The notes beneath the pieces are model-generated. The model was given only the letters and a program-made list of their open reading frames with translations, was not told where the DNA came from and searched no databases. From Pseudarcicella hirudinis (lineage in GTDB: Bacteria > Bacteroidota > Bacteroidia > Cytophagales > Spirosomataceae): DNA of 64,000 nucleotides. The stretch lies in the NCBI RefSeq assembly GCF_900115665.1, contig NZ_FOXH01000011.1:31467-95466 (forward strand). The letters run 5' to 3'. Positions 36,072 to 45,737 of this stretch are shown in pieces (position 1 is the first letter of the stretch; every line of letters begins with the position of its first letter). Both the position numbers and the translations under genes were made by a program.

Positions 36072-37553
36072 TTACAGATCAACCATCATTATCATCAGTT
36101 TCTCCAGTTCTTTAGTGGCAAGAGAGGCATTCCCGTTGTATCTGTTCAGTATAATTGAAAAAGTCATTAATTCTCCTGATTTTGAAGTAAAATATCCTGC
36201 GTAAGCTCTTACTCCTTCTATAGACCCGCTTTTAGCCCTTACATTCCCGGCAGCTTTAGATCTTTTTCCCAGAGAAGCAACCGTTCCTGAAACCCCCAAA
36301 ACCGGAATAGAATTATAAAATGCTCCGAAAGATTTCTCACTTTTCATGTATTTCAGGATCTCAGTCATATTATCAGTTGTAATACCACCTGAAGGTGACA
36401 GACCACTTCCATCTTTTGGCATAAAACCTGATAAATCAATTCCTTTTGACATCCATATCTGTGACATGCCTTTAAGAGCAGCTTCAGTGGTATTCCCTAA
36501 ATTCAGGAAAACTGCCGGAGTTTTCAGAAATGCCTCAGCATAGAGATTGATACTGTGGGTATTACATTCTTTAGCCAATTCGGCAAGCGTAGGAGAAACC
36601 TGTGTGTAAATCGGAGTCGTTTTTAGCGGACGGACATAAGGAAGGTTCCGCTTGTTTAATTCCATCAGCGAGGTCGCTCCCTCTGTCACAGTAATCTTTA
36701 ATTCTTCCAGGCGTTTTTTCAAAAAGAATGCTGAAAACAAGGCAGGATCCGGAAGCGAACCTTTTACTGAAAACTGACTTCCTGATGGTACAAATCCCTG
36801 TAAAACGATAACATCCTGATAGGGAGAAGAATAAATCATCACCTGATCTTTTGTTCCGGCCCGGTCTGTCAGTACTTTATTCAGCTTTGCATAATACGGT
36901 AAGTCAGGAAGAGTATTCGTCAGGCTGGCAGGCTCGAGGTACGCTCCCGGTTTAAAGACAGCATAAAAAAGATTTTCATTAATATTGAGTCCTCCGCAAC
37001 CTGCTCCGTAATAATTTCCGATATCACCCCAGTTCCACTGATCCGGAATGACATTTTCTTCAAATAAACTCCCGTCACCAATAATACTTCCTTTAATTTC
37101 CCTGATTCCCAATGCTTTGATTTTATAAGCAAAAATATCTGTAAGTTGCTTATAATCCGGTCTTCCCTTAAATCTCCAGCTCCCCAGAGAAGGATCTCCG
37201 GAGCCTTTAATATAAATATTTCCCAACAGAACACTATCGGTAACCTGTCCGCTAAATTCCAGTGTGGTCTGATACGTAAAATCCTCTCCCAGTGTCATTA
37301 AGGCAGTAGCCGATGAAACCAGCTTCATGGTAGAGGCAGGAGTCAAACTTTTCCTGCTGTTATATTCCAGTATCTTCTGACCGGAAATGACTGATTTGAT
37401 ACTGATACCAACCGTTCCGCTTTGCATCAGCTGGGACTTTGCAAGACTGTCTATCCGAATCTGCAATCTTTCCTGAGGGCTGGCTGTTTTGACAGAATCT
37501 GAAGTTAATATCTGAATAGAAAAACGAAGTAAAGTAATGAGGAGTAATTTCAT
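36072..37553 (-). CDS. dacB: D-alanyl-D-alanine carboxypeptidase/endopeptidase, PBP4 type (S13)
   Basis: 493 residues with an N-terminal signal (MKLLLITLLRFSIQIL). The three active-site motifs of the S13 family are present: S74-TMK (PASTMKL), SIN in HSINLYAEAF, and KSG in VRAKSGSIEGVRAYAGY. A family-typical insertion domain separates the first two motifs. It trims D-Ala-D-Ala stems and cuts peptidoglycan crosslinks in the periplasm. It is separated from the CocE gene upstream by a hairpin at 37629-37657, and converges with the oxidoreductase gene. Confidence 0.92.
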   Translation of the reverse strand: MKLLLITLLRFSIQILTSDSVKTASPQERLQIRIDSLAKSQLMQSGTVGISIKSVISGQKILEYNSRKSLTPASTMKLVSSATALMTLGEDFTYQTTLEFSGQVTDSVLLGNIYIKGSGDPSLGSWRFKGRPDYKQLTDIFAYKIKALGIREIKGSIIGDGSLFEENVIPDQWNWGDIGNYYGAGCGGLNINENLFYAVFKPGAYLEPASLTNTLPDLPYYAKLNKVLTDRAGTKDQVMIYSSPYQDVIVLQGFVPSGSQFSVKGSLPDPALFSAFFLKKRLEELKITVTEGATSLMELNKRNLPYVRPLKTTPIYTQVSPTLAELAKECNTHSINLYAEAFLKTPAVFLNLGNTTEAALKGMSQIWMSKGIDLSGFMPKDGSGLSPSGGITTDNMTEILKYMKSEKSFGAFYNSIPVLGVSGTVASLGKRSKAAGNVRAKSGSIEGVRAYAGYFTSKSGELMTFSIILNRYNGNASLATKELEKLMIMMVDL

Positions 37554-37628
37554 ATGAAAGAAAACCCAAGGCTTAGCGGAAAACCATTCAGGCAGGAATG
37601 ATCTGAAACAAAATAAAGCTGATAAAAT

Positions 37629-37657
37629 CAGGGCTGAATTAAGAAATACAGCCCTGA
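37629..37657 (-). terminator. Terminator after the CocE-type hydrolase genes
   Basis: TCAGGGCTG (37629-37637) pairs with CAGCCCTGA (37649-37657). On the minus strand it is followed by TTTTATC, just after the hydrolase stop. Confidence 0.8.
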
Positions 37658-37663
37658 GAATAA

Positions 37664-39577
37664 TTATTTAAGGACTTCCACCTGGATTTTACTATTGGTA
37701 TAAACCCTGTGGGTAGCTTTCTGAAAATCTTTCTCATCTGCTTTGTAGATATTTTCCACATATTTTTGCGGATTTATATCAAACAAAGGAAATGCGGTTG
37801 ACTGCACCTGAATCATGATTCTGTGACCTTTCTTAAAAGTATGCAAAACGTCCTGTAATCTGAAATTAATGTCTGTAACCTGATTGGCAACTAATGGTTC
37901 CGGTTTAGAAAAACTCTTACGGAAACGGCTTCTCATAATCTCACTTCTGACCATCTGCTGGTATCCTCCCAAAATCACATTTTTAGGGGTATATTCCGAA
38001 TTCTTTTCATCACCTGGATAAACATCTACCAGTTTAACAAACCAGTCTGCATCGGTTCCGGAAGTTGAAATTTTGAGGTTTGCCATAATTTCTCCGCCCA
38101 ATGTAACATCTTCTGTTAAAACATCTGTTTCAAAAGTCAGCACATCTGTTCTCCGGCCTGCAAAACGCTGATCTTCACTCATATAAGCTCTTGGGGTAAA
38201 ACCCAGAATCTGTTTCGGATCCTCAGTATAAGGAACAGGCTTGGCCGGATCGGAAATAAATTCAGAAAAGCCTTTATCCACTGGCAATTCAGTACCGAGT
38301 TTACCATCTTTGCGAAGATAAAAACTCAGTTTTTCAGAAGATTTTACAGGCCATTCTGAAAACTGTTTCCATTCTTTTTTACCTGTATCAAATAAGTAGG
38401 CTTCCGGTAAACCTGATTTTCCATCTCCTGCATCTTTCAGGAAATGTTTGAAAAACTTCATTTCAATGTTTTTCTGGAAATAGGTAGCCACACTGTCTCC
38501 GAAATAAATGTTTGAGTGCATGTGATGTCCCCGCTCTCTGGCCCAGTCACCATGCCCGAAAGGACCCATTACAATCGTATTATAAATGCCCGGATTATTT
38601 TTTTCAAGGTTCTTGTAAATTGTTAAAGGCCCATATAAATCTTCGGCATCATACCAGCCGCCTACTACCATCAGAGCCGGTGCATTTTTCAGATTTTTCA
38701 AATGCGGAACAATACTTCTTTTTTGCCAGAAATCATCATAATTCGGATGATCTACATGCTCTTTCCAGAAGAAATTGCCTTCATAGCTTTTTCCTAAATT
38801 TTTAAGAGGACTGATCGATTTGTACCACTCAAAACCATCTGCGGTTTCTACTTTCGGGAATTTATCATCATACCATGACTCCGTTGTTGGCTGCGGATGC
38901 TGAATCCCAAAGACAGGAAAAGTAAGGCCATAGCCAATTGTAAAAGCGCCGTTATGGTGAAAATCATCAAAGAAAAAATCTGAGACCGGAGCCTGAGGTG
39001 AAGCAGCCTTTAAGGCCGGATGTCCGCATAATGCTCCGGCAATGGTATAAAACCCCGGGTATGAAATACCATATTGCCCGACTTTGCCATTGTTATTTTG
39101 TACATTATTAAGAAGCCAGTCGATGGTATCATAGGTATCAGAAGCCTCATCTACCTCATTTTTAGTTTTTTTATCAGCAATATGAGGTGTCATATTCGTC
39201 CAGGTTCCTTCAGACATCCATCTTCCTCTCACATCCTGATTTACGAAAATATACTTTTCACGCATCATATTCCGTGAATAGAATAACTGTCTGGCATATT
39301 TATCCTTTCCGTAAGGGGCAACGGAATAACAGGTTCTCTGCATCAGAAATGGATATTTATTATTTGCTGAGGCATCTTTTGGCACATATACTACGGTAAA
39401 AAGCTTCACCCCGTCCCGCATCGGAATCTGGTATTCATATTTCACATAGTTATCAACCACAAAAGCTGAATCCTGCTGGGCAATAGTCAGATTCTGTGCC
39501 TGTAAGGAGAAAGCCCCAAAGGCTAGTATCAGAAAACTCAAAAGCCCTGAAAGACGGTTATATTGAGTGTATTTCAT
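37664..39577 (-). CDS. CocE/NonD-family hydrolase (second tandem copy)
   Basis: 637 residues with a signal peptide (LLSFLILAFGAFSLQAQ). The alpha/beta-hydrolase domain has the nucleophile Ser172 in GQYGISYPGFY, the SYxG pattern of the X-Pro dipeptidyl-peptidase/cocaine-esterase family. A GHGDW stretch and other conserved blocks follow, then a C-terminal jelly-roll domain (ITFETDVLTEDV-like). The family includes glutaryl-7-ACA acylases, cocaine esterase and Xaa-Pro dipeptidyl peptidase; probably periplasmic or surface-located. It lies 29 bases downstream of a close paralogue, with which it is likely cotranscribed. True substrate unknown. Confidence 0.87.
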   Translation of the reverse strand: MKYTQYNRLSGLLSFLILAFGAFSLQAQNLTIAQQDSAFVVDNYVKYEYQIPMRDGVKLFTVVYVPKDASANNKYPFLMQRTCYSVAPYGKDKYARQLFYSRNMMREKYIFVNQDVRGRWMSEGTWTNMTPHIADKKTKNEVDEASDTYDTIDWLLNNVQNNNGKVGQYGISYPGFYTIAGALCGHPALKAASPQAPVSDFFFDDFHHNGAFTIGYGLTFPVFGIQHPQPTTESWYDDKFPKVETADGFEWYKSISPLKNLGKSYEGNFFWKEHVDHPNYDDFWQKRSIVPHLKNLKNAPALMVVGGWYDAEDLYGPLTIYKNLEKNNPGIYNTIVMGPFGHGDWARERGHHMHSNIYFGDSVATYFQKNIEMKFFKHFLKDAGDGKSGLPEAYLFDTGKKEWKQFSEWPVKSSEKLSFYLRKDGKLGTELPVDKGFSEFISDPAKPVPYTEDPKQILGFTPRAYMSEDQRFAGRRTDVLTFETDVLTEDVTLGGEIMANLKISTSGTDADWFVKLVDVYPGDEKNSEYTPKNVILGGYQQMVRSEIMRSRFRKSFSKPEPLVANQVTDINFRLQDVLHTFKKGHRIMIQVQSTAFPLFDINPQKYVENIYKADEKDFQKATHRVYTNSKIQVEVLK

Positions 39578-39606
39578 TGTTTTAAATGATTATTATGTTG
39601 ATTGAA

Positions 39607-41478
39607 TTATTCCAAAACAGAGATTTTCAGATAAGAAGCTGCGTTCTTTTCATGATATACTTTATGAGAAGCCTTCTGATAGTCAGACTCTTTCGCTTCA
39701 AAAATATTCATAAATTTCTGAGGATTTCTGTCGGCCCACGGGAAGCTTGAACTTTGTACCTGCACCATGATTTTATGTCCTTTCCTGAAAGTATGTAAAA
39801 CATCCTGCAAGTCAAAATGTACATCTGTAATCTTGTTTGGTACAAAAGGTTCCGGCTTTTCCACACTGTTTCTGAATTTTCCTCTGATAATTTCACTTCT
39901 GATCAATTGCTGATAGCCTCCGAAAACAACCTCCGGTTTTTTAGGATCATTCTGTGCATCCATCGGATAAACATCAATCACTTTAACAACCCAGTCGGCA
40001 TCAGTCCCGCTGGTTGCTACTTTCAGTTTAGCAGTAATCGCTCCGGCAAGTGTCATATCTTTATCAAGCACATCTGTTTCAAAACTCAAAACATCCGGTC
40101 TCTGATAGGCAAAACGCTGATCTTCCACCATATAGCTCGCCGAAAATCCGTCATTGATTTTTCCTGAAAATGGTACCGGATGATTAGGATCAGAAATGTA
40201 ATCGCTGGCACTGCTCAATTGCGTCGGAGCTGTAAAACTCAATTTACCTTTGGCATGGAAATACAAGGATTTCTCCTTCGCTCCTTTCGGAGGGTAAGTA
40301 TCAAATTTTCTCCATTGATTGGTTCCTGTTTCAAAAAGATATGCCTCCGGTAAATCTAAGGCAGAAGTCGTATCAATCAGATGATGTTTAAAGAATTTTG
40401 CTTCAATGTTTTCCTGATAAAAAGGAGAAACTTTCGCACCAAAATCCACATCGGCCAAAGTTTGCCCTGAAGATCCGGCCCAGCCTCCGTGCACCCATGG
40501 CCCTACCACGAATGTACTTTGAATCCCGGGGTTTTGTTTCTCAATAGCTTTGTAAGTATTAAATGTACCATACAAATCCTGCTCATCATACCAGCCGCCA
40601 ACTACCATTACTGCATGCTTAATGCCCTTCAAATGAGGTAGGATATTTCTTTTTTGCCAATGAGAGTCGTAATTAGGATGGTCAAAATTCTCGTGATAAT
40701 ATGGGTTTCTGTTTTTGTAGAAATGATCTTCAGAGTTTTTCGTTGAACCCATTCTCATATAATAATCATATCCGTCCGGATTTTCAATCTCAAACAATGC
40801 CGGCATCGGTGTTTTGGAAGGCTGTTTAAATTCCTGAAAAAAAGTATAAAATCCGAAATTGGCAGCAATCATAAATGCCCCGTAATGGAACGCATCATCT
40901 CTCCAAAGATCAGCCATCGGAGCCTGCGGAGAAGAAGCTTTTAATGCAGGATGTTCTGAAACACTTCCTGCAGAAGTAAAGAAGCCCGGATAGGAAATTC
41001 CCCATTGCCCTACTCTGCCGTTATTTGCCGGAATATTTTTGATCAGCCAGTCTATCGTATCATAGGTATCAGAAGCTTCATCAATATCTGTTTTCTGTTT
41101 CTTATGGTCAAGATGTGGCGTCATTTCCACAAATTTACCTTCAGAAGCCCATCTCCCGCGCACATCCTGGTACACTACGATATAATTGTCTCTCATCATA
41201 AACTGATTAGGACTTACTCTTCTTCTGAATTTTTCCGGGCCGTAAGGATTACAGCTGTATGGCGTTCTGTGTAACAGAACAGGATATGTTTTAGACTGGT
41301 CTTTAGGAGAATAAACCTGTGTGAAAAGCTTTACTCCGTCACGCATTTCAACCATGTATTCTGCTTTCTGGTAATTTTCACGGACATAAGCTGAGTCCTG
41401 AGAAATGGTATAGGTTGTCTGAGATTGTGCAAACCCTGCAAATGACAGGAAAGTCAGCAGTATTAAATATTTTTTCAT
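39607..41478 (-). CDS. CocE/NonD-family hydrolase (first tandem copy)
   Basis: 623 residues with a signal peptide (KKYLILLTFLSFAGFAQSQ). Nucleophile Ser162 in GQWGISYPGFF, VGPWVHGGWAG further on, and a C-terminal jelly-roll domain. It parallels the downstream paralogue along its whole length (shared YDTIDWL, ASSPQAP/AASPQAP and VEDQRFAYQRPDVLSFETDVL-type blocks). Ancient tandem duplication; the two have drifted in sequence. Substrate and purpose of two copies unknown, possibly peptides or esters taken up from outside. Confidence 0.87.
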   Translation of the reverse strand: MKKYLILLTFLSFAGFAQSQTTYTISQDSAYVRENYQKAEYMVEMRDGVKLFTQVYSPKDQSKTYPVLLHRTPYSCNPYGPEKFRRRVSPNQFMMRDNYIVVYQDVRGRWASEGKFVEMTPHLDHKKQKTDIDEASDTYDTIDWLIKNIPANNGRVGQWGISYPGFFTSAGSVSEHPALKASSPQAPMADLWRDDAFHYGAFMIAANFGFYTFFQEFKQPSKTPMPALFEIENPDGYDYYMRMGSTKNSEDHFYKNRNPYYHENFDHPNYDSHWQKRNILPHLKGIKHAVMVVGGWYDEQDLYGTFNTYKAIEKQNPGIQSTFVVGPWVHGGWAGSSGQTLADVDFGAKVSPFYQENIEAKFFKHHLIDTTSALDLPEAYLFETGTNQWRKFDTYPPKGAKEKSLYFHAKGKLSFTAPTQLSSASDYISDPNHPVPFSGKINDGFSASYMVEDQRFAYQRPDVLSFETDVLDKDMTLAGAITAKLKVATSGTDADWVVKVIDVYPMDAQNDPKKPEVVFGGYQQLIRSEIIRGKFRNSVEKPEPFVPNKITDVHFDLQDVLHTFRKGHKIMVQVQSSSFPWADRNPQKFMNIFEAKESDYQKASHKVYHEKNAASYLKISVLE

Positions 41479-41578
41479 TTGAGCATGTTGGGTTTTAAGT
41501 CCAATGGTTTAGGAATGAAATGATAAAAGATGTGTCGGTTAATCCGGTGTGATTTGTGGCCGGGTGCTTGTCATGAAA

Positions 41579-41604
41579 GACGAAAAAACTCCGGCTTTTT
41601 TGTC
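41579..41604. other. A/T-armed hairpin upstream of CocE pair and hisG
   Basis: GAC(g)AAAAAA pairs with TTTTTTGTC with one bulge and loop CTCCGGC. It lies in the divergent 296-base region between the CocE start and hisG. Role unclear. Confidence 0.3.
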
Positions 41605-41720
41605 AGTCAGAGGCTTGATAAAACTGTAGCATAGTTAAAATACAGGGAGATGAAGTGTGTAAATTACTTGTAAAAGAATACAATTTAAAGAAAAGACGCT
41701 AAAAGGTAAACTTTGTTCCG

Positions 41721-41728
41721 TAATTTTG
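41721..41728 (+). promoter_or_regulatory. -7 element of the his operon
   Basis: TAATTTTG fits TAnnTTTG; transcription would start near 41733. No -33 TTTG at the right distance. GCGAT (41740-41744) and ATCGC (41752-41756) form a small hairpin in the leader. Confidence 0.45.
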
Positions 41729-41774
41729 CGCTTCGATCAGCGATTTGATAGATCGCTTTAAAACCAATCAAGCA

Positions 41775-42638
41775 GTGAGTCAAGCAGTTTTAAGAATTGC
41801 CGTCCAGAAATCAGGTCGGCTCAGTGAAGATTCCCTTAATTTATTCAAAGAATGCGGAATCAAATTTGATAACGGTGCCGGAAAGTTAAAAGCTACCTCC
41901 TCCAACTTTCCCGCTGAATTTTTATTCCTCAGAGATGATGATATCCCGGGTTACGTAGAAGATGGTGTAGCTGATATCGGAATCGTCGGAGAAAATGTTC
42001 ATGTTGAGGTTTGTAAAAAGGTAAGTGAGGTTAAAAAACTCGGGTTTTCGAAATGTCGTCTTTCCATTGCTGTACCACGCGGAGAGGCTTATAACGGCGT
42101 ACAGGACCTGGAAGGCAAAAGTATTGCTACCTCTTATCCGGTTATTTTAGGAAATTTCCTGAATAGTCATGGAGTAAAAGCACATATTCATGAAATCAGT
42201 GGTTCTGTAGAAATTGCACCAAGTATCGGATTGGCTGATGCGGTTTGTGACATTGTTTCATCCGGCGGAACCTTGCTGAGTAATGGCCTGAAAGAAGTAG
42301 ATGTGATTTTCAGAAGTGAGGCAGTAATGATCGGTTACCCGGACATGCCGGCTGAAAAGCAAAATATTGTTGAGCAATTGTTGTTCAGAATTGATTCTGT
42401 TCAACGTGCCAAAAACAATAAATATGTTGTATTAAATACTAAAACTGAAAATATTCCTGCCATCGCTAAATTACTTCCGGGGATGAAAGCGCCTTCCGTT
42501 TTCCCTCTGGCAGAAGCTGGCTGGTCTTCTATGCATTCGGTAATTAATGAAAATGACTTTTGGCAGAATATTGAAAAACTCAGAGAAGCAGGTGCCGAAG
42601 GTATTTTAGTGATTCCGATAGAAAAGATGATTTTCTAG
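41775..42638 (+). CDS. hisG: ATP phosphoribosyltransferase (long form)
   Basis: About 287 residues from the GTG at 41775, which gives the family-typical start LRIAVQKSGRLSEDSL; a TTG at 41745 would add ten unusual residues. The catalytic domains (DIGIVGENVHVEV, DAVCDIVSSGGTLLSNGL) are followed by the C-terminal regulatory domain of long-form HisG (about 210-287), the histidine-feedback site. It commits ATP and PRPP to histidine synthesis. First gene of hisG-hisD-hisC. Confidence 0.94.
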   Translation: MSQAVLRIAVQKSGRLSEDSLNLFKECGIKFDNGAGKLKATSSNFPAEFLFLRDDDIPGYVEDGVADIGIVGENVHVEVCKKVSEVKKLGFSKCRLSIAVPRGEAYNGVQDLEGKSIATSYPVILGNFLNSHGVKAHIHEISGSVEIAPSIGLADAVCDIVSSGGTLLSNGLKEVDVIFRSEAVMIGYPDMPAEKQNIVEQLLFRIDSVQRAKNNKYVVLNTKTENIPAIAKLLPGMKAPSVFPLAEAGWSSMHSVINENDFWQNIEKLREAGAEGILVIPIEKMIF

Positions 42639-42722
42639 AATCAAAGGAAAGAATTTGATTTTTCAAACTCAGTTTTTCAGTTTTGATTTACCCGGGCAAT
42701 TCCCGTTTTCGTATTTCTTCAA

Positions 42723-43985
42723 ATGAAAATAATAAAGTTTCCGGATAGCTCTGCTTACAAAGCCATTCTAACCCGCCCTGTTCAGGACATTTCGGTGATT
42801 GAGCAAAGGGTTACGCCAATCTTGCAAAAAGTAAAGGCGGAAGGCGATGCTGCAATCAGAGCATTCGCTTTACAATTCGACAAAACCGTCCTTGATTCTC
42901 TGGAAATGCCGGAAGAATCCGTTAAAAAGGCCGAAAGTCAGTTAAGTGATGAACTTCTGAAAGCCATTAATCAGGCTTATATCAACATCTACAGGTTTCA
43001 CGAAGCTCAGAAACAGGCTCCTGAGAAAATCGAAACGATGGAAGGTGTTACCTGCTGGAGAAAATCAGTCGGAATTGACAAGGTTGGTGTATATATTCCG
43101 GGAGGAACGGCTCCTTTGTTTTCAACGGTACTTATGCTGGGAATCCCTGCAAAAATTGCCGGATGTAATGAAGTTGTGTTATGTACACCTTCCGACCATC
43201 CTGCCATTCTTTATGCAGCCCGCCTTTGCGGCATTACCAGAATTTTCAGAATCGGTGGTGCCCAGGCTATTGCGGCGATGGCTTACGGAACTGAAACAGT
43301 ACCTCAGGTTTACAAAATATTTGGTCCGGGCAACCAATATGTTACCGCTGCCAAAATGCTGGTAAATAAGGAAGGTATTGCCATTGATATGCCTGCCGGA
43401 CCCTCTGAAGTAGCAGTTTATGCGGATGACTCTGCAAATCCTGCTTTTGTGGCAGCAGATCTGCTCTCTCAGGCCGAACACGGTATTGATTCACAGGTAT
43501 TACTGGTTTCTACGTCCGAAAAACTTATTGAGGCGACCAACCAGGAACTTGAAAAGCAGCTGAAAGCTCTTCCAAGAGCTGAGTTTGCCGCAAAAGCATT
43601 GGAAAACAGTCAGGCTATTTTAGTTGAAAATGAGTCTGTTGCACTGGAAATGCTCAATCAATATGCCGCAGAACACCTGATTCTTTCAGTAGAAAATGCT
43701 GAAGAAGTTTCAGAAAAAATATACAATGCCGGTTCCATATTTTTAGGGAATTATACACCTGAATCAGCGGGAGATTATGCTTCAGGAACCAATCATACTT
43801 TACCTACAAACGGTTATGCCAGAGCCTATTCCGGCGTAAGTCTGGATACTTTTGTAAAAAAGATTACCGTTCAGCATATTACCAGAGAGGGGATCCATCA
43901 TCTGGGTCAAACCATTATCGAAATGGCTCAGGCTGAATCGCTGGAAGCGCATGCCAATGCCGTCAGAGTAAGACTTCAATCATAA
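42723..43985 (+). CDS. hisD: Histidinol dehydrogenase
   Basis: 420 residues. Conserved blocks are VGVYIPGGTAPLFSTVLMLG, GGAQAIAAMAYGTETVP, FGPGNQYVTAAKMLV, DMPAGPSEVAV and the zinc/catalytic-site SQAEHGIDSQVLLV and HTLPTNGYARAYSG, with the C-terminal GIHHLGQTIIEMA. It oxidises histidinol to histidine with NAD+ and Zn2+. Second gene of the his cluster. It is followed by a perfect 18-bp hairpin before hisC. Confidence 0.96.
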   Translation: MKIIKFPDSSAYKAILTRPVQDISVIEQRVTPILQKVKAEGDAAIRAFALQFDKTVLDSLEMPEESVKKAESQLSDELLKAINQAYINIYRFHEAQKQAPEKIETMEGVTCWRKSVGIDKVGVYIPGGTAPLFSTVLMLGIPAKIAGCNEVVLCTPSDHPAILYAARLCGITRIFRIGGAQAIAAMAYGTETVPQVYKIFGPGNQYVTAAKMLVNKEGIAIDMPAGPSEVAVYADDSANPAFVAADLLSQAEHGIDSQVLLVSTSEKLIEATNQELEKQLKALPRAEFAAKALENSQAILVENESVALEMLNQYAAEHLILSVENAEEVSEKIYNAGSIFLGNYTPESAGDYASGTNHTLPTNGYARAYSGVSLDTFVKKITVQHITREGIHHLGQTIIEMAQAESLEAHANAVRVRLQS

Positions 43986-43990
43986 TCCCA

Positions 43991-44030
43991 TTCCAATCAG
44001 TCAGGAAAGTTTTTTCCTGACTGATTGGAA
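43991..44030 (+). terminator. Perfect 18-bp hairpin between hisD and hisC
   Basis: TTCCAATCAGTCAGGAAA (43991-44008) pairs with TTTCCTGACTGATTGGAA (44013-44030), loop GTTT, followed by CCTTTCCTT rather than a pure T tract. Partial terminator or mRNA-processing/stability element inside the operon. Confidence 0.75.
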
Positions 44031-44053
44031 CCTTTCCTTAATTCACAAAGAAG

Positions 44054-45106
44054 ATGTCATTCAATTTAGATAAAGTACTTCGCCCTCACATTGCCGGTTT
44101 AGCTCCTTACTCATCTGCACGTGATGAATATACCGGAAAAGAAGGTATCTTTCTCGATGCTAATGAAAATCCGCTGGGATCAGCTACCCCGGAAAACTGG
44201 AACCGCTATCCTGATCCTTATCAGACAGATATTAAAGTTAAATTAGCCGCTATCAAAGGATGCCGGCCTTCACAGATTTTTCTGGGAAACGGCTCTGATG
44301 AACCGATAGATCTGATTATCCGTGCTACCTGTACTCCAAAAGAGGACAATATCATCATTCTTCCTCCTACTTACGGAATGTACGAAGTCAGTGCTTCTAT
44401 CAATGATGTTGAAATTAAAAAAGTCCCGTTGACAACCGATTATCAGCTTGATGTTGACAATATTTTAAAAGCGGTTACTCCGTACACAAAGCTGATATTC
44501 ATTTGTTCTCCCAATAATCCAACCGGAAATCTGATTGAAAAAAAGTCGATTTTACGCATTCTGGAATCGTTCTCACAAGGAATTGTGATTTTGGATGAAG
44601 CATACAATGATTTTGCAGAGGAGCCTTCATTTATTGCGGAACTTGATCAATACCCTAATCTTTTGATTTTACAGACCTTTTCAAAAGCCTGGGGTTTAGC
44701 TGCATTAAGATTGGGGATGGCTTTTGCCGGAGAGGAAATTGTTAAGATTCTTAACAAAATCAAACCTCCTTATAACATCAACGGACTTACCCAGAAATTA
44801 CTGATTGAAAACATTGATAATCTGAATTTTGTTAAAGAATCTGTGACGATATTAAATGATAACCGTCTGAAATTAGTTGAGGCTTTGGAAAAACTTCCGT
44901 TTGTTTTGAAAGTTTATCCCTCTGATGCTAACTTTATTCTGGTTAAATTCACAGATTCAAAAGCAGTATTTGAGTATTTGATAGCCCATAAAACCATAGT
45001 AAGAGATCGCTCTAAAGTAGTTTTGTGTGACAGTTCTCTTAGAATTTCCGTTGGAACCCAGGAGGAAAACAAAACTCTGATTAGTTTACTTGAACAATTC
45101 AGTTAA
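44054..45106 (+). CDS. hisC: Histidinol-phosphate aminotransferase
   Basis: 350 residues, class I/II PLP aminotransferase. Conserved DANENPLGS near the start, ICSPNNPTGN, LDEAYNDF, and the PLP lysine in TFSKAWGLAALRLG (about residue 213), ending with LRISVGTQEENKTLI. It converts imidazole acetol phosphate to histidinol phosphate. Third gene of the his cluster; remaining his genes are not in the window. Confidence 0.95.
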   Translation: MSFNLDKVLRPHIAGLAPYSSARDEYTGKEGIFLDANENPLGSATPENWNRYPDPYQTDIKVKLAAIKGCRPSQIFLGNGSDEPIDLIIRATCTPKEDNIIILPPTYGMYEVSASINDVEIKKVPLTTDYQLDVDNILKAVTPYTKLIFICSPNNPTGNLIEKKSILRILESFSQGIVILDEAYNDFAEEPSFIAELDQYPNLLILQTFSKAWGLAALRLGMAFAGEEIVKILNKIKPPYNINGLTQKLLIENIDNLNFVKESVTILNDNRLKLVEALEKLPFVLKVYPSDANFILVKFTDSKAVFEYLIAHKTIVRDRSKVVLCDSSLRISVGTQEENKTLISLLEQFS

Positions 45107-45142
45107 CCGCAAAATACGATTCATCATCGTGATTCATCTACC

Positions 45143-45676
45143 ATGAAAAAGCTACAGATTCTACTCGTTTTCAGTTTGATTTCATTTTCAGGTTTGGCGC
45201 AAACCAAAGATTGGGCTGTTGGTTTCCGGATAGGCGAACCCGGAGGGCTTATGCTTAGAAGATACCTTAATAATGACAGGAATGTTCTTGAATTTAATGT
45301 GGGTACTTATGGCGCTCTGTGGGGTAATATCAGTAAATACCGTGACGGACAGTATAAAAATATTGGCTTTGCATTCAACGGGCAATATCTCTGGAGAAAT
45401 GAGATGGGAAAAAGTGGCAAACTTATGAACTATTACGGGTTTGGCGGACAAATTACCTCAAGAACATATTATTCTCCCAAGAATATAAACGGGCAAATCA
45501 TTGATATTGACCAATCTAACATTGCTTTGGGAGGTGTAGGAACGGCAGGTTTAGAATATTTCCCGGATGGTGCACCGCTTTCTATTTTCATGGAAGTAGG
45601 TTTATATGCGGAATTAATTCCGGCAGTCTTATATCTTCATCCTCAGGGCGGTGTGGGCGTAAGATTAAATTTTTAA
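45143..45676 (+). CDS. Secreted/outer-membrane beta-barrel-like protein of unknown function
   Basis: 177 residues with a signal peptide (LQILLVFSLISFSGLAQ). The mature part alternates Gly and aromatic residues (GFRIGEPGGLMLRRYL, FNGQYLWRNEMG, YYGFGGQITSRTYY) and ends in GVGVRLNF, a C-terminal aromatic as in outer-membrane beta-barrels. Probably a small barrel or periplasmic protein. It follows hisC by 36 bases but has no metabolic link to it. Confidence 0.75.
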   Translation: MKKLQILLVFSLISFSGLAQTKDWAVGFRIGEPGGLMLRRYLNNDRNVLEFNVGTYGALWGNISKYRDGQYKNIGFAFNGQYLWRNEMGKSGKLMNYYGFGGQITSRTYYSPKNINGQIIDIDQSNIALGGVGTAGLEYFPDGAPLSIFMEVGLYAELIPAVLYLHPQGGVGVRLNF

Positions 45677-45694
45677 TTTTTTTTGCGAAATGGG

Positions 45695-45725
45695 TTTTGA
45701 TAAACAAGATTCATTTCGCACTTTT
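45695..45725 (+). promoter_or_regulatory. Promoter of tRNA-Ala
   Basis: TTTG (45695-45698), 19 bases, CACTTTTG (45718-45725), one mismatch from TAnnTTTG. The tRNA starts 12 bases downstream. Confidence 0.5.
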
Positions 45726-45737
45726 GCAAAACGAAAC

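Noticed and set aside
41745-41774. TTG start for hisG
   Set aside because: The extra ten residues are unlike the family, whose members begin near LRIAVQKSGRL, reached from the GTG at 41775.
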